From Tetraselmis striata (taxonomy: Eukaryota; Chlorophyta; Chlorodendrophyceae; Chlorodendrales; Chlorodendraceae): a stretch of DNA of 64,000 nt. Both the position numbers and the translations under genes were made by a program. How positions within the stretch are numbered: position 1 is the stretch's first letter; every line of letters begins with the position of its first letter. The notes under the pieces are model-generated. The model saw only the letters and a list, made by a program, of their open reading frames with translations. It was not told where the DNA came from and ran no database searches. The stretch covers positions 1 through 64,000 of the forward strand of contig VCJN01002948.1 of NCBI GenBank assembly GCA_006384855.1, read 5' to 3'. Positions 9,198-18,139 of the stretch are shown here, one piece after another.

Positions 9198-9232
9198 ATC
9201 GCCTTCTGCTGCTAGCTCATGTAAATATACAT
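9196..9232. repeat. right arm of the long-range inverted repeat
   Basis: It contains CTGCTGCTAGCTCATGTAAA, the reverse complement of the arm at 4898-4937 with a few mismatches. It starts exactly where repeat A1 of the YR element ends. Confidence 0.6.
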
Positions 9233-9365
9233 GGTAATACCGGTAATCGCAGGGATCCCCAAAAAGTACACGGTAATCACCCGGAAACGCCGGAAATACC
9301 CAAAATCAAAACCGCGGAAATCGGAGATGGTCCAGAAAGGACCTGCACATACACAACCAGTTTTC

Positions 9366-9525
9366 TAAACGTTAAAACGTTAAACCAGGGTTGCCCTAAA
9401 CCCCCCCCCCCCCCCCCCCCAGAGGGCTCAGCCTGAACTGAATTCATGCACTTCAGGCTGAATTCAGACGCTTCAGTTCAGGTATTCAGGTATTCAGGCT
9501 GAACACCGCGCCTGAACCCCCCTCA
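9366..9525. repeat. TTCAG-rich palindromic repeat cluster, left copy, with a 20-base C run
   Basis: The word TTAAACCAGGGTTGCCCT is followed by 20 C (9401-9420) and then by interleaved copies of TTCAGGCTGAA, CTGAATTCAG and ATTCAGGT. The opening word and the same TTCAG vocabulary recur in inverted order at 13125-13252. The words are themselves near-palindromic, so the cluster can form alternative hairpins. Confidence 0.7.
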
Positions 9526-9758
9526 AGGCATTATGTATATTGTATATGGTGTGGGCATAGCAACGCCTATTGATGAGTCACTACTACCTAGCGGCAAGCA
9601 TGACAACACATGGACCTCCGAACATGCATATGGAGTTTTACCCAAGGAGGCACGATTTGCCAAAGAATGTCAGCTCGCTTACATTGGAGGCTAAGACGAG
9701 AACCACAGGCTTGGCCTGGGTGTCTCCTAGCGCAGAAAGATGGCTGTGGGTGGGTGGG

Positions 9759-9933
9759 TGCGCGAGCCGGTTGAGGCGAGGGCAAAGCAGAGAGTGCCGG
9801 TGCCCGAGGGCGGATCCCTCAGGTCGTGGTGCTGGTGCGGGCCGGCATGCCCCAGTCCGTGCGCCGACCGCGGGGATCGTGCGCAGTACAACATTGCTAA
9901 GTACTGTAAACCTCTAGATGACTACATCTGACC
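9759..9933. repeat. element 2 direct repeat A2 (175 bp)
   Basis: It is almost identical to 11315-11489 (one visible change, GAGGG versus GAGCG), starting TGCGCGAGCCGGTTGAGG and ending ACTACATCTGACC. Confidence 0.93.
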
Positions 9934-10170
9934 TTACCCAAGGAGGCACGATTTGCCAGAGAAGAAAGCCAAAGGCTTGCACAGGTAGCGAAGTGTAGCA
10001 GCCGGACGGGGACGAGCTAGCAGCAGAAACGCAGCATAGCAGCTCGCTGCCGAGGCCGCGCCTTTGCGCAACCTGTGCGATGCCCACGTGACACTGGGGG
10101 GCGGCTGGGCGCCCGCCGCCAGGCGGGCGTCCCGCAGCCAGTCAGTGGGAGTGGCTGAAAAGGACCAAGC
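9934..10170 (-). pseudogene. tyrosine recombinase remnant of element 2
   Basis: In one minus-strand frame the signature HRLRKGAASAA is preserved, matching HSLRKGAASAA of element 1. It is preceded by WLRDARLAAG and a VTWASH segment. The conserved Trp and the Tyr nucleophile region that should follow about 20-30 residues later are absent: the sequence runs quickly into PLAFFSG and a stop at B1, as if an internal segment was deleted. It cannot be catalytically active as it stands. Confidence 0.6.
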
Positions 10171-11273
10171 GGCGGAAGGCTCCAGCGGGGAGACGCTCCA
10201 AAACTTGGTCGGCAGGCCGGCGCCGGAGAGAGGTCGGCAAGAAGGTGGGGCTCGGCCGCCGTCGACACCGTCCAGGGCGCTCCAGAGCCCGGGCGCGGGC
10301 GCCGTGCGCGGGACGGGCGGCCCAGGTACTGTACACTGTACTGCAGTGACGGCCGTACCGCCAGGGATTGGCCGCAGGCCTTGGCATAACAGCGAAGATA
10401 CTGGTACTTGTCGTACGCTGTCAGACCCCGCTGCTCCGCGAGGCCGCGGGCGGCGGTGTCGTCGGTCAGAATCCACAAGCGAGGCTCGTCGCCGTCGCGT
10501 GGGGGTGGCTCCAGACCGGAAGGGGGGACTTGACCGAAGTAGGCGTAGTCGACGTACTCGAGCTCGGTGTCGAGTGCGTCTAGCTCAGCAGGAAGGGGCT
10601 CTTGCGCTCCTTGCTCACCACCCTCGGGCGCAGGCGCGCCCGCGGGAATGGCTTGCCGGGTGCCTTTGGGAGGAGGCGGTTGCACGGGAGGAGCCTGTCG
10701 AGCGAGTAAGGCGGCCGTAGCCGCCTCGAACTGCTCGGCCAGCCGCTTCTTCAGGGCTATTGCTTGGGCCGTCAAGCGTTTTTCCAATTCGGTGTCGTCG
10801 CCGGTCAGAATCCACAAGCGAGGCTCGTCGCCGTCGCGTGGGGGTGGCTCCAGACCGGAACGGGGGACTTGACCGAAGTAGGCGAAGTCGACGTACTCGA
10901 GCTCGGTGTCGAGTGCGTCTAGCTCAGCAGGAAGGGGCTCTTGCGCTCCTTGCTCACCACCCTCGGGCGCAGGCGCGCCCGCGGGAATGGCTGGCTGGGT
11001 GCCTTTGGGAGGAGGCGTTAGCACGGGAGGGGCCAGTCGAGCGAGTAAGGCGGCCGTAGCCGCCTCGAACTGCTCGGCCAGCCGCTTCTCCAGGGCTTCC
11101 GCTTGGGCCGTTAGGCGTTTCTCCAATTCCGCGATGGATGCCGCAGTGGCGGCGCCCGGGGCGTCGTCGACTAGGGCGTCTTCCGGTACAGGACGATGGG
11201 GCATCCTGCTGTCGCGGGGTGGGGAAGGTGTAGCGTCTCGGGAGGTTGAGGCTCGGGTCCGAGTCGGCATAGA
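10017..11273 (-). CDS. gag-like coiled-coil ORF of element 2 with internal tandem duplication
   Basis: The start chosen is the ATG at 11273 (MPTRTRASTSRD). The protein has an Arg/Ser/Pro-rich head, a heptad-like coiled coil (ELEKRLTAQ, then ALEKRLAEQFEAATAALLAR), a Pro/Gly/Ala linker and an acidic-aromatic segment (LDTELEYVDFAYFGQ). The block from coiled coil to LWILT is then repeated almost exactly, because 10464-10802 and 10803-11141 are tandem copies with a 339-bp (113-codon) offset that keeps frame. After the second copy the frame runs into sequence that in another frame encodes the YR remnant, so its last 130 residues are probably not genuine. It occupies the gag position of the element. 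Confidence 0.55.
   Translation of the reverse strand, partial: SMPTRTRASTSRDATPSPPRDSRMPHRPVPEDALVDDAPGAATAASIAELEKRLTAQAEALEKRLAEQFEAATAALLARLAPPVLTPPPKGTQPAIPAGAPAPEGGEQGAQEPLPAELDALDTELEYVDFAYFGQVPRSGLEPPPRDGDEPRLWILTGDDTELEKRLTAQAIALKKRLAEQFEAATAALLARQAPPVQPPPPKGTRQAIPAGAPAPEGGEQGAQEPLPAELDALDTELEYVDYAYFGQVPPSGLEPPPRDGDEPRLWILTDDTAARGLAEQRGLTAYDKYQYLRCYAKACGQSLAVRPSLQYSVQYLGRPSRARRPRPGSGAPWTVSTAAEPHLLADLSPAPACRPSFGASPRWSLPPLGPFQPLPLTGCGTPAWRRAPSRPPVSRGHRTGCAKARPRQRAAMLRFCC
10464..11141. repeat. 339-bp in-frame tandem duplication
   Basis: Copy 1 is 10464-10802 and copy 2 is 10803-11141. The copies differ at scattered bases, several of which change the encoded protein conservatively. The unit length is a multiple of three, so the coiled-coil reading frame survives. 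Confidence 0.85.
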
Positions 11274-11314
11274 GTAAGCTGACACTCTGCTCGACTGCTA
11301 GAGTCGAGACTGCT

Positions 11315-11489
11315 TGCGCGAGCCGGTTGAGGCGAGCGCAAAGCAGAGAGTGCCGGTGCCCGAGGGCGGATCCCTCAGGTCGTGGTGCTGGTGCGGGCCG
11401 GCATGCCCCAGTCCGTGCGCCGACCGCGGGGATCGTGCGCAGTACAACATTGCTAAGTACTGTAAACCTCTAGATGACTACATCTGACC
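11315..11489. repeat. element 2 direct repeat A1 (175 bp)
   Basis: Partner of 9759-9933, in the same orientation. On the minus strand it precedes the gag-like ORF. Confidence 0.93.
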
Positions 11490-11573
11490 AGATATATATA
11501 CATATACGTGTGCTCATGCCGTTCCGCTGAGCAAGAGGTGGTCGACGGGTCGGCGGGCCGGCGTGCCTTTGTG

Positions 11574-11596
11574 CCCCCCCCCCCCCCCCCCCCCCC
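11574..11596. repeat. 23-base C run
   Basis: The longest uninterrupted homopolymer in the window. It lies between YR element 2 and the hAT remnant. Confidence 0.95.
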
Positions 11597-11774
11597 ACCC
11601 CGCCCCCCAAGAGACAGTGGCCAATAAATTACTCAATGCTTGTAATGATTGTTACATAACTTTGATGAAAAACCCCGACCCTCCCGCCTTTGCAGGCTAC
11701 CAGTGTCTTGATGACTTCCTTACGTTTCGGTGGCCTTGATATCCGGCTAACTTGACAGAGAGCATGTAGCACTC

Positions 11775-12669
11775 CTAGCCAAAGTTGTACGAGAGAGCAT
11801 CGTCCATCTGTGCAACCATGTCTACATTCTTGTGTATGAATACTTCAATGTCCGTATGCTCCACACACATCTTATTCCGCAGGCTCTGCGTGGCTAGGCC
11901 AGCGAGAGAGAACACACGCTCACACTCTATCTGACTAGCAGGGATCGCAAGCAACATACATGCAAATTCCAATTCCGAGTTTGCAGGGGTGGGATAGCAC
12001 ATCCTCCATGGCCGCTGCCACAGACCATTCCACGTGGGTGGGCTGCCGCTCTCGCAAGTTTGTGCTGGCGGTCTGTGGCATTGTGCCATACAGGTGGTCC
12101 ACCACAACACGTGCCGTGATAAGGCTCCTCAGCATGCTCCATGTCTGACGTGCACATGCAAGCAATACACATGTCAGTGTGTTGCTTGAAGCACGACACG
12201 GCATGCACATCAGTTCAAGAGTAATACAAAACAACACGGCATGTTGTGTAACTTACCCTGGTGAAGCGCGTCTTCACTGGTGTGACGAACTTGACAGCCT
12301 TCGGCCGCATATCACGGCATGCGAGGACCAGCGTGTGCCAACCCTTGGAGGACTTCTTGGTCCAGGTGATGCAAGATTTAAGCTTATTCAGAATCTTGCT
12401 CAAGGTGAAACTCTGCACGTACAAATCCAACACACATATGGCAGTCAGTAGATAGTGGAGCTGGGCATGTCTATACCATGACATGGGATGCCGATTGCTT
12501 GCTCATCGTCACCGTCAAGTTCTATCGGTGGTTCAGCGCTTGCTTTGTCGGGCCGGGGCAAAGCGGATTGCGACGAGTCGCCAACGTTACGGCGGTTATG
12601 GCGGGATGGGCCGGGGCGCGAGTTTGATGGCGGCGGCGGCATGCTGTCTTCGTTGCCGGTGGCCTGCAT
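11775..12669 (-). pseudogene. hAT-family transposase remnant, spliced and frameshifted
   Basis: The C-terminus carries the hAT dimerisation signature: ELEFACMLLAIPASQIECER, VFSLAGL and SLRNKM in order, ending at 11775. Upstream, an exon with KAVKFVTPVKTRFTR ends at donor CAGG|GTAAGT (12256). The acceptor ACGTCAG ends at 12145, a 112-bp intron that joins in phase 0 to TWSMLRSLITARVVVDHLYG. That exon reads well to AMEDVLSHP, and then a one-base frameshift near 11990 is needed to enter the dimerisation domain. A further 5' exon may start at the ATG at 12669 (Pro/Ser/Arg-rich), with an acceptor at about 12418. Most of the RNase H-like catalytic core is absent, so this is a decayed copy. Confidence 0.72.
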
Positions 12670-13543
12670 GATCGTCGACTTCGGCCTCCGCAGCGCCGGA
12701 GTATAAGGTTCGGCGGCCTCCGATCCGAGGCAACCTGCGCGGCTTCCAAAGTCAGCTTGGGAGGGGGGGGGGGGGGACTGGGCGTAGGGTTGAAACTTGA
12801 GACTTGAGAGTGGAGAGTGTAGTGCTGTAATCGCGCGCCGTTTGGTGATGCTGTATTCCGTATGCCTTGGCGGCGGGCGCGCCAGCCTGCGTTACCGCCC
12901 CACCAAGGAATACTGCAAGTGCAGGATGACGAAGTACAGAAACTGAAAATACCGTTTAACACTGCGCAATATACTATTGGCTCAAAATCAAGTACTAGTC
13001 GCAATATGCCGCATATGTGGGCCATGTGCGACACCTAGGACGATTATAGTAGAATTTCTCTGCGGATTCGGGCATATCAGAGCGCATGGATTCTACCGCT
13101 AGCCGCTACACTTAAAACTCGTACATCAGGTATTCAGGTAGGGGGTATTCAGGCTATTTTCGCTAGGTATTCAGCCTGAACTGAATTCAGCTGAAGTCGG
13201 GACTTCAGCCTGAAGGGGCCTGAACTGAAGCCCTTCAGGGCAACCCTGGTTAAAACCACCGACGGACCGCACGGGTCGCAGTAGGACAGTAAAATTGTTC
13301 GGAAACCCCATAAACACGTTTAGATCATTTCGCGAGTGCCGACCCCTGTGAAACCGTATCGGCAGTACTGTAGCGGTCGCTAGTAGTTTTTTCGCCACCG
13401 GGACAGGCGGACACCGCCAGCAGTATTTTACCTTCATCCGACTCTTCCCCGTTTATCAATAAACCCCAACACTCGTTCAGGGTCGTTGGCACTGCGCAGC
13501 AAGAAGCCGGGCGACAACACAGGCTGGAACGTTGGAGCTTACC
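12670..13543. other. intergenic between hAT remnant and sialyltransferase-like gene
   Basis: A run of 14 G lies at 12763-12776, and the TTCAG-rich cluster fills 13125-13252. A short relic at 13294-13335 (GGAAACCCCATAAAC, then GTTTAGATCATTTCG) resembles the end of the 187-bp direct repeat of YR element 1. I see no gene, though the promoter of the gene at 13544 must lie here. Confidence 0.5.
13125..13252. repeat. TTCAG-rich palindromic repeat cluster, right copy
   Basis: Interleaved TTCAGGTA, TTCAGCCTGAA and CTGAATTCAG words end in AGGGCAACCCTGGTTAA, the reverse complement of the opening word of the cluster at 9366-9525. Together the two copies bracket about 3.9 kb that holds YR element 2 and the hAT remnant. 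Confidence 0.7.
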
Positions 13544-14635
13544 ATGCGACTAATGCACAGCAGCAGGTGCGGGCGTGCCCGGCCGCGTGTCTGGAGCGCG
13601 CTCAACTTCCTGCTTTCCGCGTTGTGCTTGCCATTGCTCAATTTCGAGCGAGTGGCAGCCAGGAGATACACGGGAGCAACTGAAAGGATGACATACAATG
13701 CCGTTGGCGAGGTCACGGACTTTGCGCTATGGAAGGTGCCGTTTACACCTGGCCAGCTTCCACCTGGCGACGGGTCATACGTCAGTGCGCGCTGCGCTAA
13801 GCCTGTGCTGCTTGGGGGCGCGACTTATGTCGGCCTTCCACCGCCGCGGCCAGTCGACAAGAAATTACCGCCTGCCTGGGGCAAGCAACACTTTACAGCG
13901 CAAGACCTGGCAGGACTTGATGAACTAATTGCAGATCTCACGAAGGGCAGTTGTCCATATGTTGTGGAGGGTTGCGGTCATGGTGCGAACCACGACGCGG
14001 CGTCGGAACTGAGCAGCTTGAAGCCAGGTTCTTTCGGAACCTGCGCACTTGTTGCGCTCGGGGATGTATTGCACCGCCGCCCGTTCGGCAACGAGATTGA
14101 TGCGCATGACACGGTGATTCGCATCGGCAGTCCACCGGTTGCAGACTTCGCAAGCCACACCGGGTACAAGACGGACGTCATGCTTCACCACTACACAGCG
14201 GGGACGCTTCCTCCCGAATATCAAAACGTCACATGGGTCATCGGGGGTGAGCACTCTCGTCACTACGACGGCACTTCTTTTGTCCCCAGGTCCATGGAAC
14301 AAGGCCCGTGGCATGCACTGGGAACGGAGATTTACAAATACACCGATCCTTTATTTAAGGGTACGCTGAGGAGAGCTTCAAGCGGCTTGACAATGGTGCT
14401 GCGACTAATTTCATCTGGCTTCTGCAGCAGGCTGGACCTGTATGGGTTCTCACCGTACCACAACCGGCACTATTTCTGTTCAGGAGAGGCAACCAAGTAC
14501 CACACGCACCATACCCGCTCAAGGCATTCTTCATGTAGAACAACGAAGCCAGTGCACTCCCCTGCTTTGGAGAACTGGTTATACCACTATATGATGCAAC
14601 GCCACCCTGAGACAAATGTATGCGTATATCTTTAA
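13544..14635 (+). CDS. sialyltransferase-like glycosyltransferase (GT29), 363 aa
   Basis: A single exon from the ATG at 13544 to TAA at 14635. The frame extends upstream only from a TTG. The N-terminus has a basic cytoplasmic tail (MRLMHSSRCGRARPR) and a hydrophobic span at residues 17-34, the plan of a type II Golgi enzyme. All GT29 motifs are visible: the L motif at about 164-205 (FGTCALVALGDVLHRR...EIDAHDTVIRIGSPPV), the S motif at about 279-302 (SSGLTMVLRLISSGF...LYGFS), motif III HYF at 309-311, and motif VS His338-x4-Glu343. Cys167 and Cys294 sit where the conserved L-S disulfide forms. The family moves sialic acid from CMP-sialic acid to glycans. In algae the donor could be another nonulosonate or Kdo-like sugar, so the substrate is open. 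TGTAA lies 56 bp past the stop. Confidence 0.85.
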   Translation: MRLMHSSRCGRARPRVWSALNFLLSALCLPLLNFERVAARRYTGATERMTYNAVGEVTDFALWKVPFTPGQLPPGDGSYVSARCAKPVLLGGATYVGLPPPRPVDKKLPPAWGKQHFTAQDLAGLDELIADLTKGSCPYVVEGCGHGANHDAASELSSLKPGSFGTCALVALGDVLHRRPFGNEIDAHDTVIRIGSPPVADFASHTGYKTDVMLHHYTAGTLPPEYQNVTWVIGGEHSRHYDGTSFVPRSMEQGPWHALGTEIYKYTDPLFKGTLRRASSGLTMVLRLISSGFCSRLDLYGFSPYHNRHYFCSGEATKYHTHHTRSRHSSCRTTKPVHSPALENWLYHYMMQRHPETNVCVYL

Positions 14636-15166
14636 TCTGCTTTCACTGCCCGTGCTATCAGCGTTGCGTCTGTACGAGGCTGTTGCCGTGTAAACATGGC
14701 CCCATTGAGTGCATCTACAATGATATGTAGTCTCAGGGGTATAGCCGCAGTCCGCCCATCGCCGTTATAATCAGCAGCGTGTGCAGCTACTCCAATGTCT
14801 CGACAGTCTAACCGTCAACCGTTTTTCCTCATAACAGCTTGACGCGCCAGGGCAGCACGTGCTTTCAGTAATCATTTGTATGGCCAGCTTATCCGACGTC
14901 GTGCAGGGGTTGATGACAGTGGGACCCAACACGAGTATTGGAGTGTAGAAGCTGTTGCCAGGGATCTGGGTTGCGATCTGTCCATATATTGCGCCAGGGA
15001 GCGAGTAGGGCTCTGACTACAAGGGGAGCATGAAGGTATGACTGTACTAAGAATATGCGCATTCAACACGCTCCGGGATGACGTGTCGACATCTTGCGCT
15101 GCCCGTGCCCTCTCATGCTGCCCCCCCCCCCCCCTCCCCGCTTTAACATGCACGCACCTGGATGCA

Positions 15167-15216
<50 letters not shown>

Positions 15217-17483
15217 CACGTTGCTCTGTTGTGCGCAGCGCCCCTACCAACCCGCACTGTGCAGGTCCCGGCCGCCCTGTGCGAGCCGGGGCCTGTGTGA
15301 GGGGGCACGAAGTGCGGAGAGAGGGTGGTTACAGAGAAGTGACCAGGGCCGCTGGGAGTGGGGCGCGGCGCGCATGTAGACAGGCGAAGCGGTGCCTGAT
15401 GCGCGCGCGCTGTACTGATGTGGACTAGGAATAATGACATGTACTAAAGTACTAAGGCATACTCTAGCTACATTGTACATATGCAGTAGTGTACCAACAC
15501 TGATGTCAACACTCTCTTCACTGCCCTCACCATACTGTGCTGCCCCGCCCTTCCCACCAGTGGGTGCTGCGCTGTCTCTAGCGCGCTGCCCTATTTCTCG
15601 CGAGCTGCTCTTCCCACTTGCCCCCTCTCTACCTCTACCCTTCGCGATGTTGTCATTGTTGCACGCGCCCCCGCACCCGCGCGCTGCCCGCCGCCTATAC
15701 GCACTGTCCCTCTCCGCAGATCTTCTACCTCCCCCCTCCTTCTTTCCCCCTCTACCCACTGCTTGGCGCCCTTCCTTGCGTTTGTCCTTGCTTTTGCCAT
15801 CGCACTTGTACGTTTGTGTTACCTTTACCCCCCTCCTCTCCCCCGTTGTTATCCTCTACCTTTGCCCCTTCCTGTCTCATTTCGCCCTCGCGCTTTGCTT
15901 GCTTATCGCTTCCTTTTCTACCTGCACCTTGCAGCCAGTCCCTCGCCGCCAGCACTCGGCGGCCCATTGCCGAGTGCGATCATGTTGGGATCTGCCCGAT
16001 GCCCTAGCACCGTCCGAAACCCTAGCACCGCCCGGACACACGGCCACGTGCCTTTCAGCGCGCACACCTGTCTCCCGGGCCAGCGCGTGCTTGTCTCGAT
16101 GCACACCACGCCTTGTGTTGCCACTCTCTTCCTGCTCAAAGTGTTCGCAGCTCGAGCCCGGCTCGCTGCTCCCACGGTAAGATGCTCCGAGTGCTTCCAC
16201 TCATCATCGCCTCCACGGCTGAGCCGTTTAGGTTATAAGCCTTCACACGTCAGGGATTGGACGCGGGCGGGGTGCAGGGAGAAGTCCGTGCGTCCGGCGC
16301 ACGTTTGGAGTGGTTATTCGAGAAATAGCCGAGGCGGCTGCCACATGGGCACGGAAAACAAGCCCACACGGGTGGAAGGATGCACGTTGAGCCTCTGAAT
16401 CCAGTACACAACCCTCCCGACACTGTATCGAGGTTCCGCCTACCGGCCCGAGATAGCCAGCCTTCGGCACTGCGCTCAACTGACAAATCTCCGAGATTTT
16501 TTCGAACAACCGCTGTATCGTGCTCAGCTATTAGATTCAAACCTAAAAAAATAGAATTCGAGCTCAAACGCTACTTTGCGTCGAGCCAAGATACCACACG
16601 TCATGGTTCCATTAGCAAGAGCATCAGAGGCAGACGGTGAAATGACCGGCGAGCCCGCTGGTAGCTTTTGCATAGCGAAAGGACCCGTCGCGGAGCTGCT
16701 GTACGGATCCCCGGACCCCGGATAACGATAAAAAGTGGAGCGTTTCAGCAAGGAGCACGTCGTTTAAAAGCCATCCAAGATGGTCGCAGCAAGAAAAACA
16801 CATGAACCGCGATGGCACCTACCTACCCAGATCCTGCCTATCACGTCCCGCATGCCACCTGTGGCGGAGTGGACGACCGTTGTGGTTCTGCTGGCCACTC
16901 GTCGTCCACGCGTACATGGGACAATACGAGCGCTCCCGCCAATATCGCAACACACATTTATGCTAGGCAACCCACCTACGAGCAGTCTGCGTATGTATAG
17001 CCCGGCTACGGCTAATCCTTACCTATATCACTAGCCTCCCATACTGTCGCGTAATTACCATGGCCCGTAATTGTGATTCTCCCACGGAATTGGCTTGTAA
17101 TCGCCGCATCTACCGTGTAATCGCCACTTTTCTGCTAGGCTCGATAGTCTCAATGAAGTGCCCGGCTGCCCGCGTTCCGTAATTCCTACCAGTATCAAGA
17201 CTACCAATATCATGTGACATCCCCGCAGTACATTGTACATATCCACATTGCGCCTCGCGCGGCAACCTGCAATCGTGTGGCACTTTCGCCACATTGTACT
17301 TTAACGTCTCATCTAAGCTCCGTGGCGACGCCGCAACAACCAACGGCCTCAAACCGCCGGCTGAATTGCTGCAAGTCCCGCGGACACTTTACCATGCATC
17401 GCAGCAGCCGGGGCGCCAGTGACTAGCTCCTACCCCCCCCCCCCCCGCCCCTGCGAGCCGCCAGCGCCGAGTAGTGGTCTGCC
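14636..17483. other. long gene-poor region, pyrimidine-rich
   Basis: No convincing gene. A run of 14 C lies at 15121-15134. From 15430 to 16150 the plus strand is rich in CCCTT, CTCTCC and CTGCC, which yields long but low-complexity Leu/Pro/Ser frames on plus and Arg/Glu/Gly frames on minus. I do not trust these. CCTAGCACCG occurs twice in about 20 bp near 16010. From 16500 to 17400 the sequence is closer to average composition, with several short frames and no recognisable domain. Confidence 0.5.
15169..15212. repeat. CT microsatellite, about 22 units
   Basis: An uninterrupted TC dinucleotide run, preceded by the C14 tract 35 bp upstream. Frames crossing it encode poly-Leu/Ser or poly-Arg/Glu and are artefacts. 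Confidence 0.97.
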
Positions 17484-18133
17484 ATGGGGCGTCGCGACTC
17501 CAAGCGCCGTATTCCTGAGGGCAAGAAGGGTTGGACGCCTGCAGCGGGGACTTGGGAAGCAGCGATCAAGAGAGTGCGCTGCGACGCGTGTGGCGCCCTT
17601 GTCTCGAAGACTCAATTCTACGACAATCACAGATGGACAGAGGCGTGCGCCGAGCCTCCGGACACCGCCGCGCCTTTCGCAGCCGGTGGTGATGGCGACC
17701 ATGCTGCACCGTACGTCCGTCACGCCTCTGCTCCGTCCGAGCCCGGTCACACCAAAACGCGGGGTGAGCCGGGTGATGCATCGATGCTGTCGCCGCCGCC
17801 ACCCCCCCCCCCCCGCCTCCCTCTCCGCCGCTCCCGTCTCCCCGAAACGAATCAGCGAGCCCCGCACTACCCATCGGCGGGGAGGGGCGTTCGGTGTCGT
17901 CTGATGGTGGCATGGCAGCAAGCATGGCAGCGCAGGAGATGAATGCCGAGCTTCACGTGGGCGCTCTAAAAACCAAGACGTTCGAGACCGGGGGGGGGGG
18001 GGGGGGGAGCTTTCTCAGCCATGCAGCCCCCCCACCCCCCACCCATGTTGCCCTCCTTGACGTCCCGTTACTACACCTGCCAGAGGCCTACCGCCGCCAT
18101 GTGATAGCCACGTGTGTGTATCACCCAACGTAG
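17484..18133 (+). pseudogene. zinc-finger-like protein gene broken at a C13 run
   Basis: The ATG at 17484 starts MGRRDSKRRIPEGKKG, then a Cys/His cluster: Cys33-x2-Cys36 in RCDACG, His49 and Cys55 in NHRWTEAC. This resembles a C2HC or BED-like finger that would bind DNA. The frame becomes Pro-rich and meets 13 C at 17802-17814. Past the run, the most protein-like frame is a different one, reading NESASPALPIGGEGRSVSSD then AQEMNAELHVGALKTKTF up to 18 G at 17990-18007 and on to a stop near 18133. Eleven or 14 C would join the two halves. This could be a real slippage mutation, a length-variable tract or an assembly error. It may be the start of a transposon or host gene; the family is not assigned. 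Confidence 0.45.
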
Positions 18134-18139
18134 AGGTCG

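Larger units (their letters stand above)
9638..11489 (-). mobile_element. second YR element with split direct repeats, non-autonomous
   Basis: The minus-strand order again matches split direct repeats: A1 (11489-11315), gag-like coiled-coil ORF, YR remnant, B1 (9958-9934), A2 (9933-9759), B2 (9662-9638). B1 and B2 share a 25-bp core with one difference. The distance from the start of B2 to A2 is about 120 bp, as in element 1, so the two elements share an architecture. Their repeat sequences are unrelated, so they belong to different families. No reverse transcriptase is present and the recombinase is broken. Confidence 0.75.

Noticed and set aside
15434..16180. A 248-codon plus-strand frame rich in Leu/Pro/Ser/Cys.
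   Set aside because: It results from pyrimidine-rich low-complexity sequence; no domain, no consistent codon bias, and overlapping frames are equally long.
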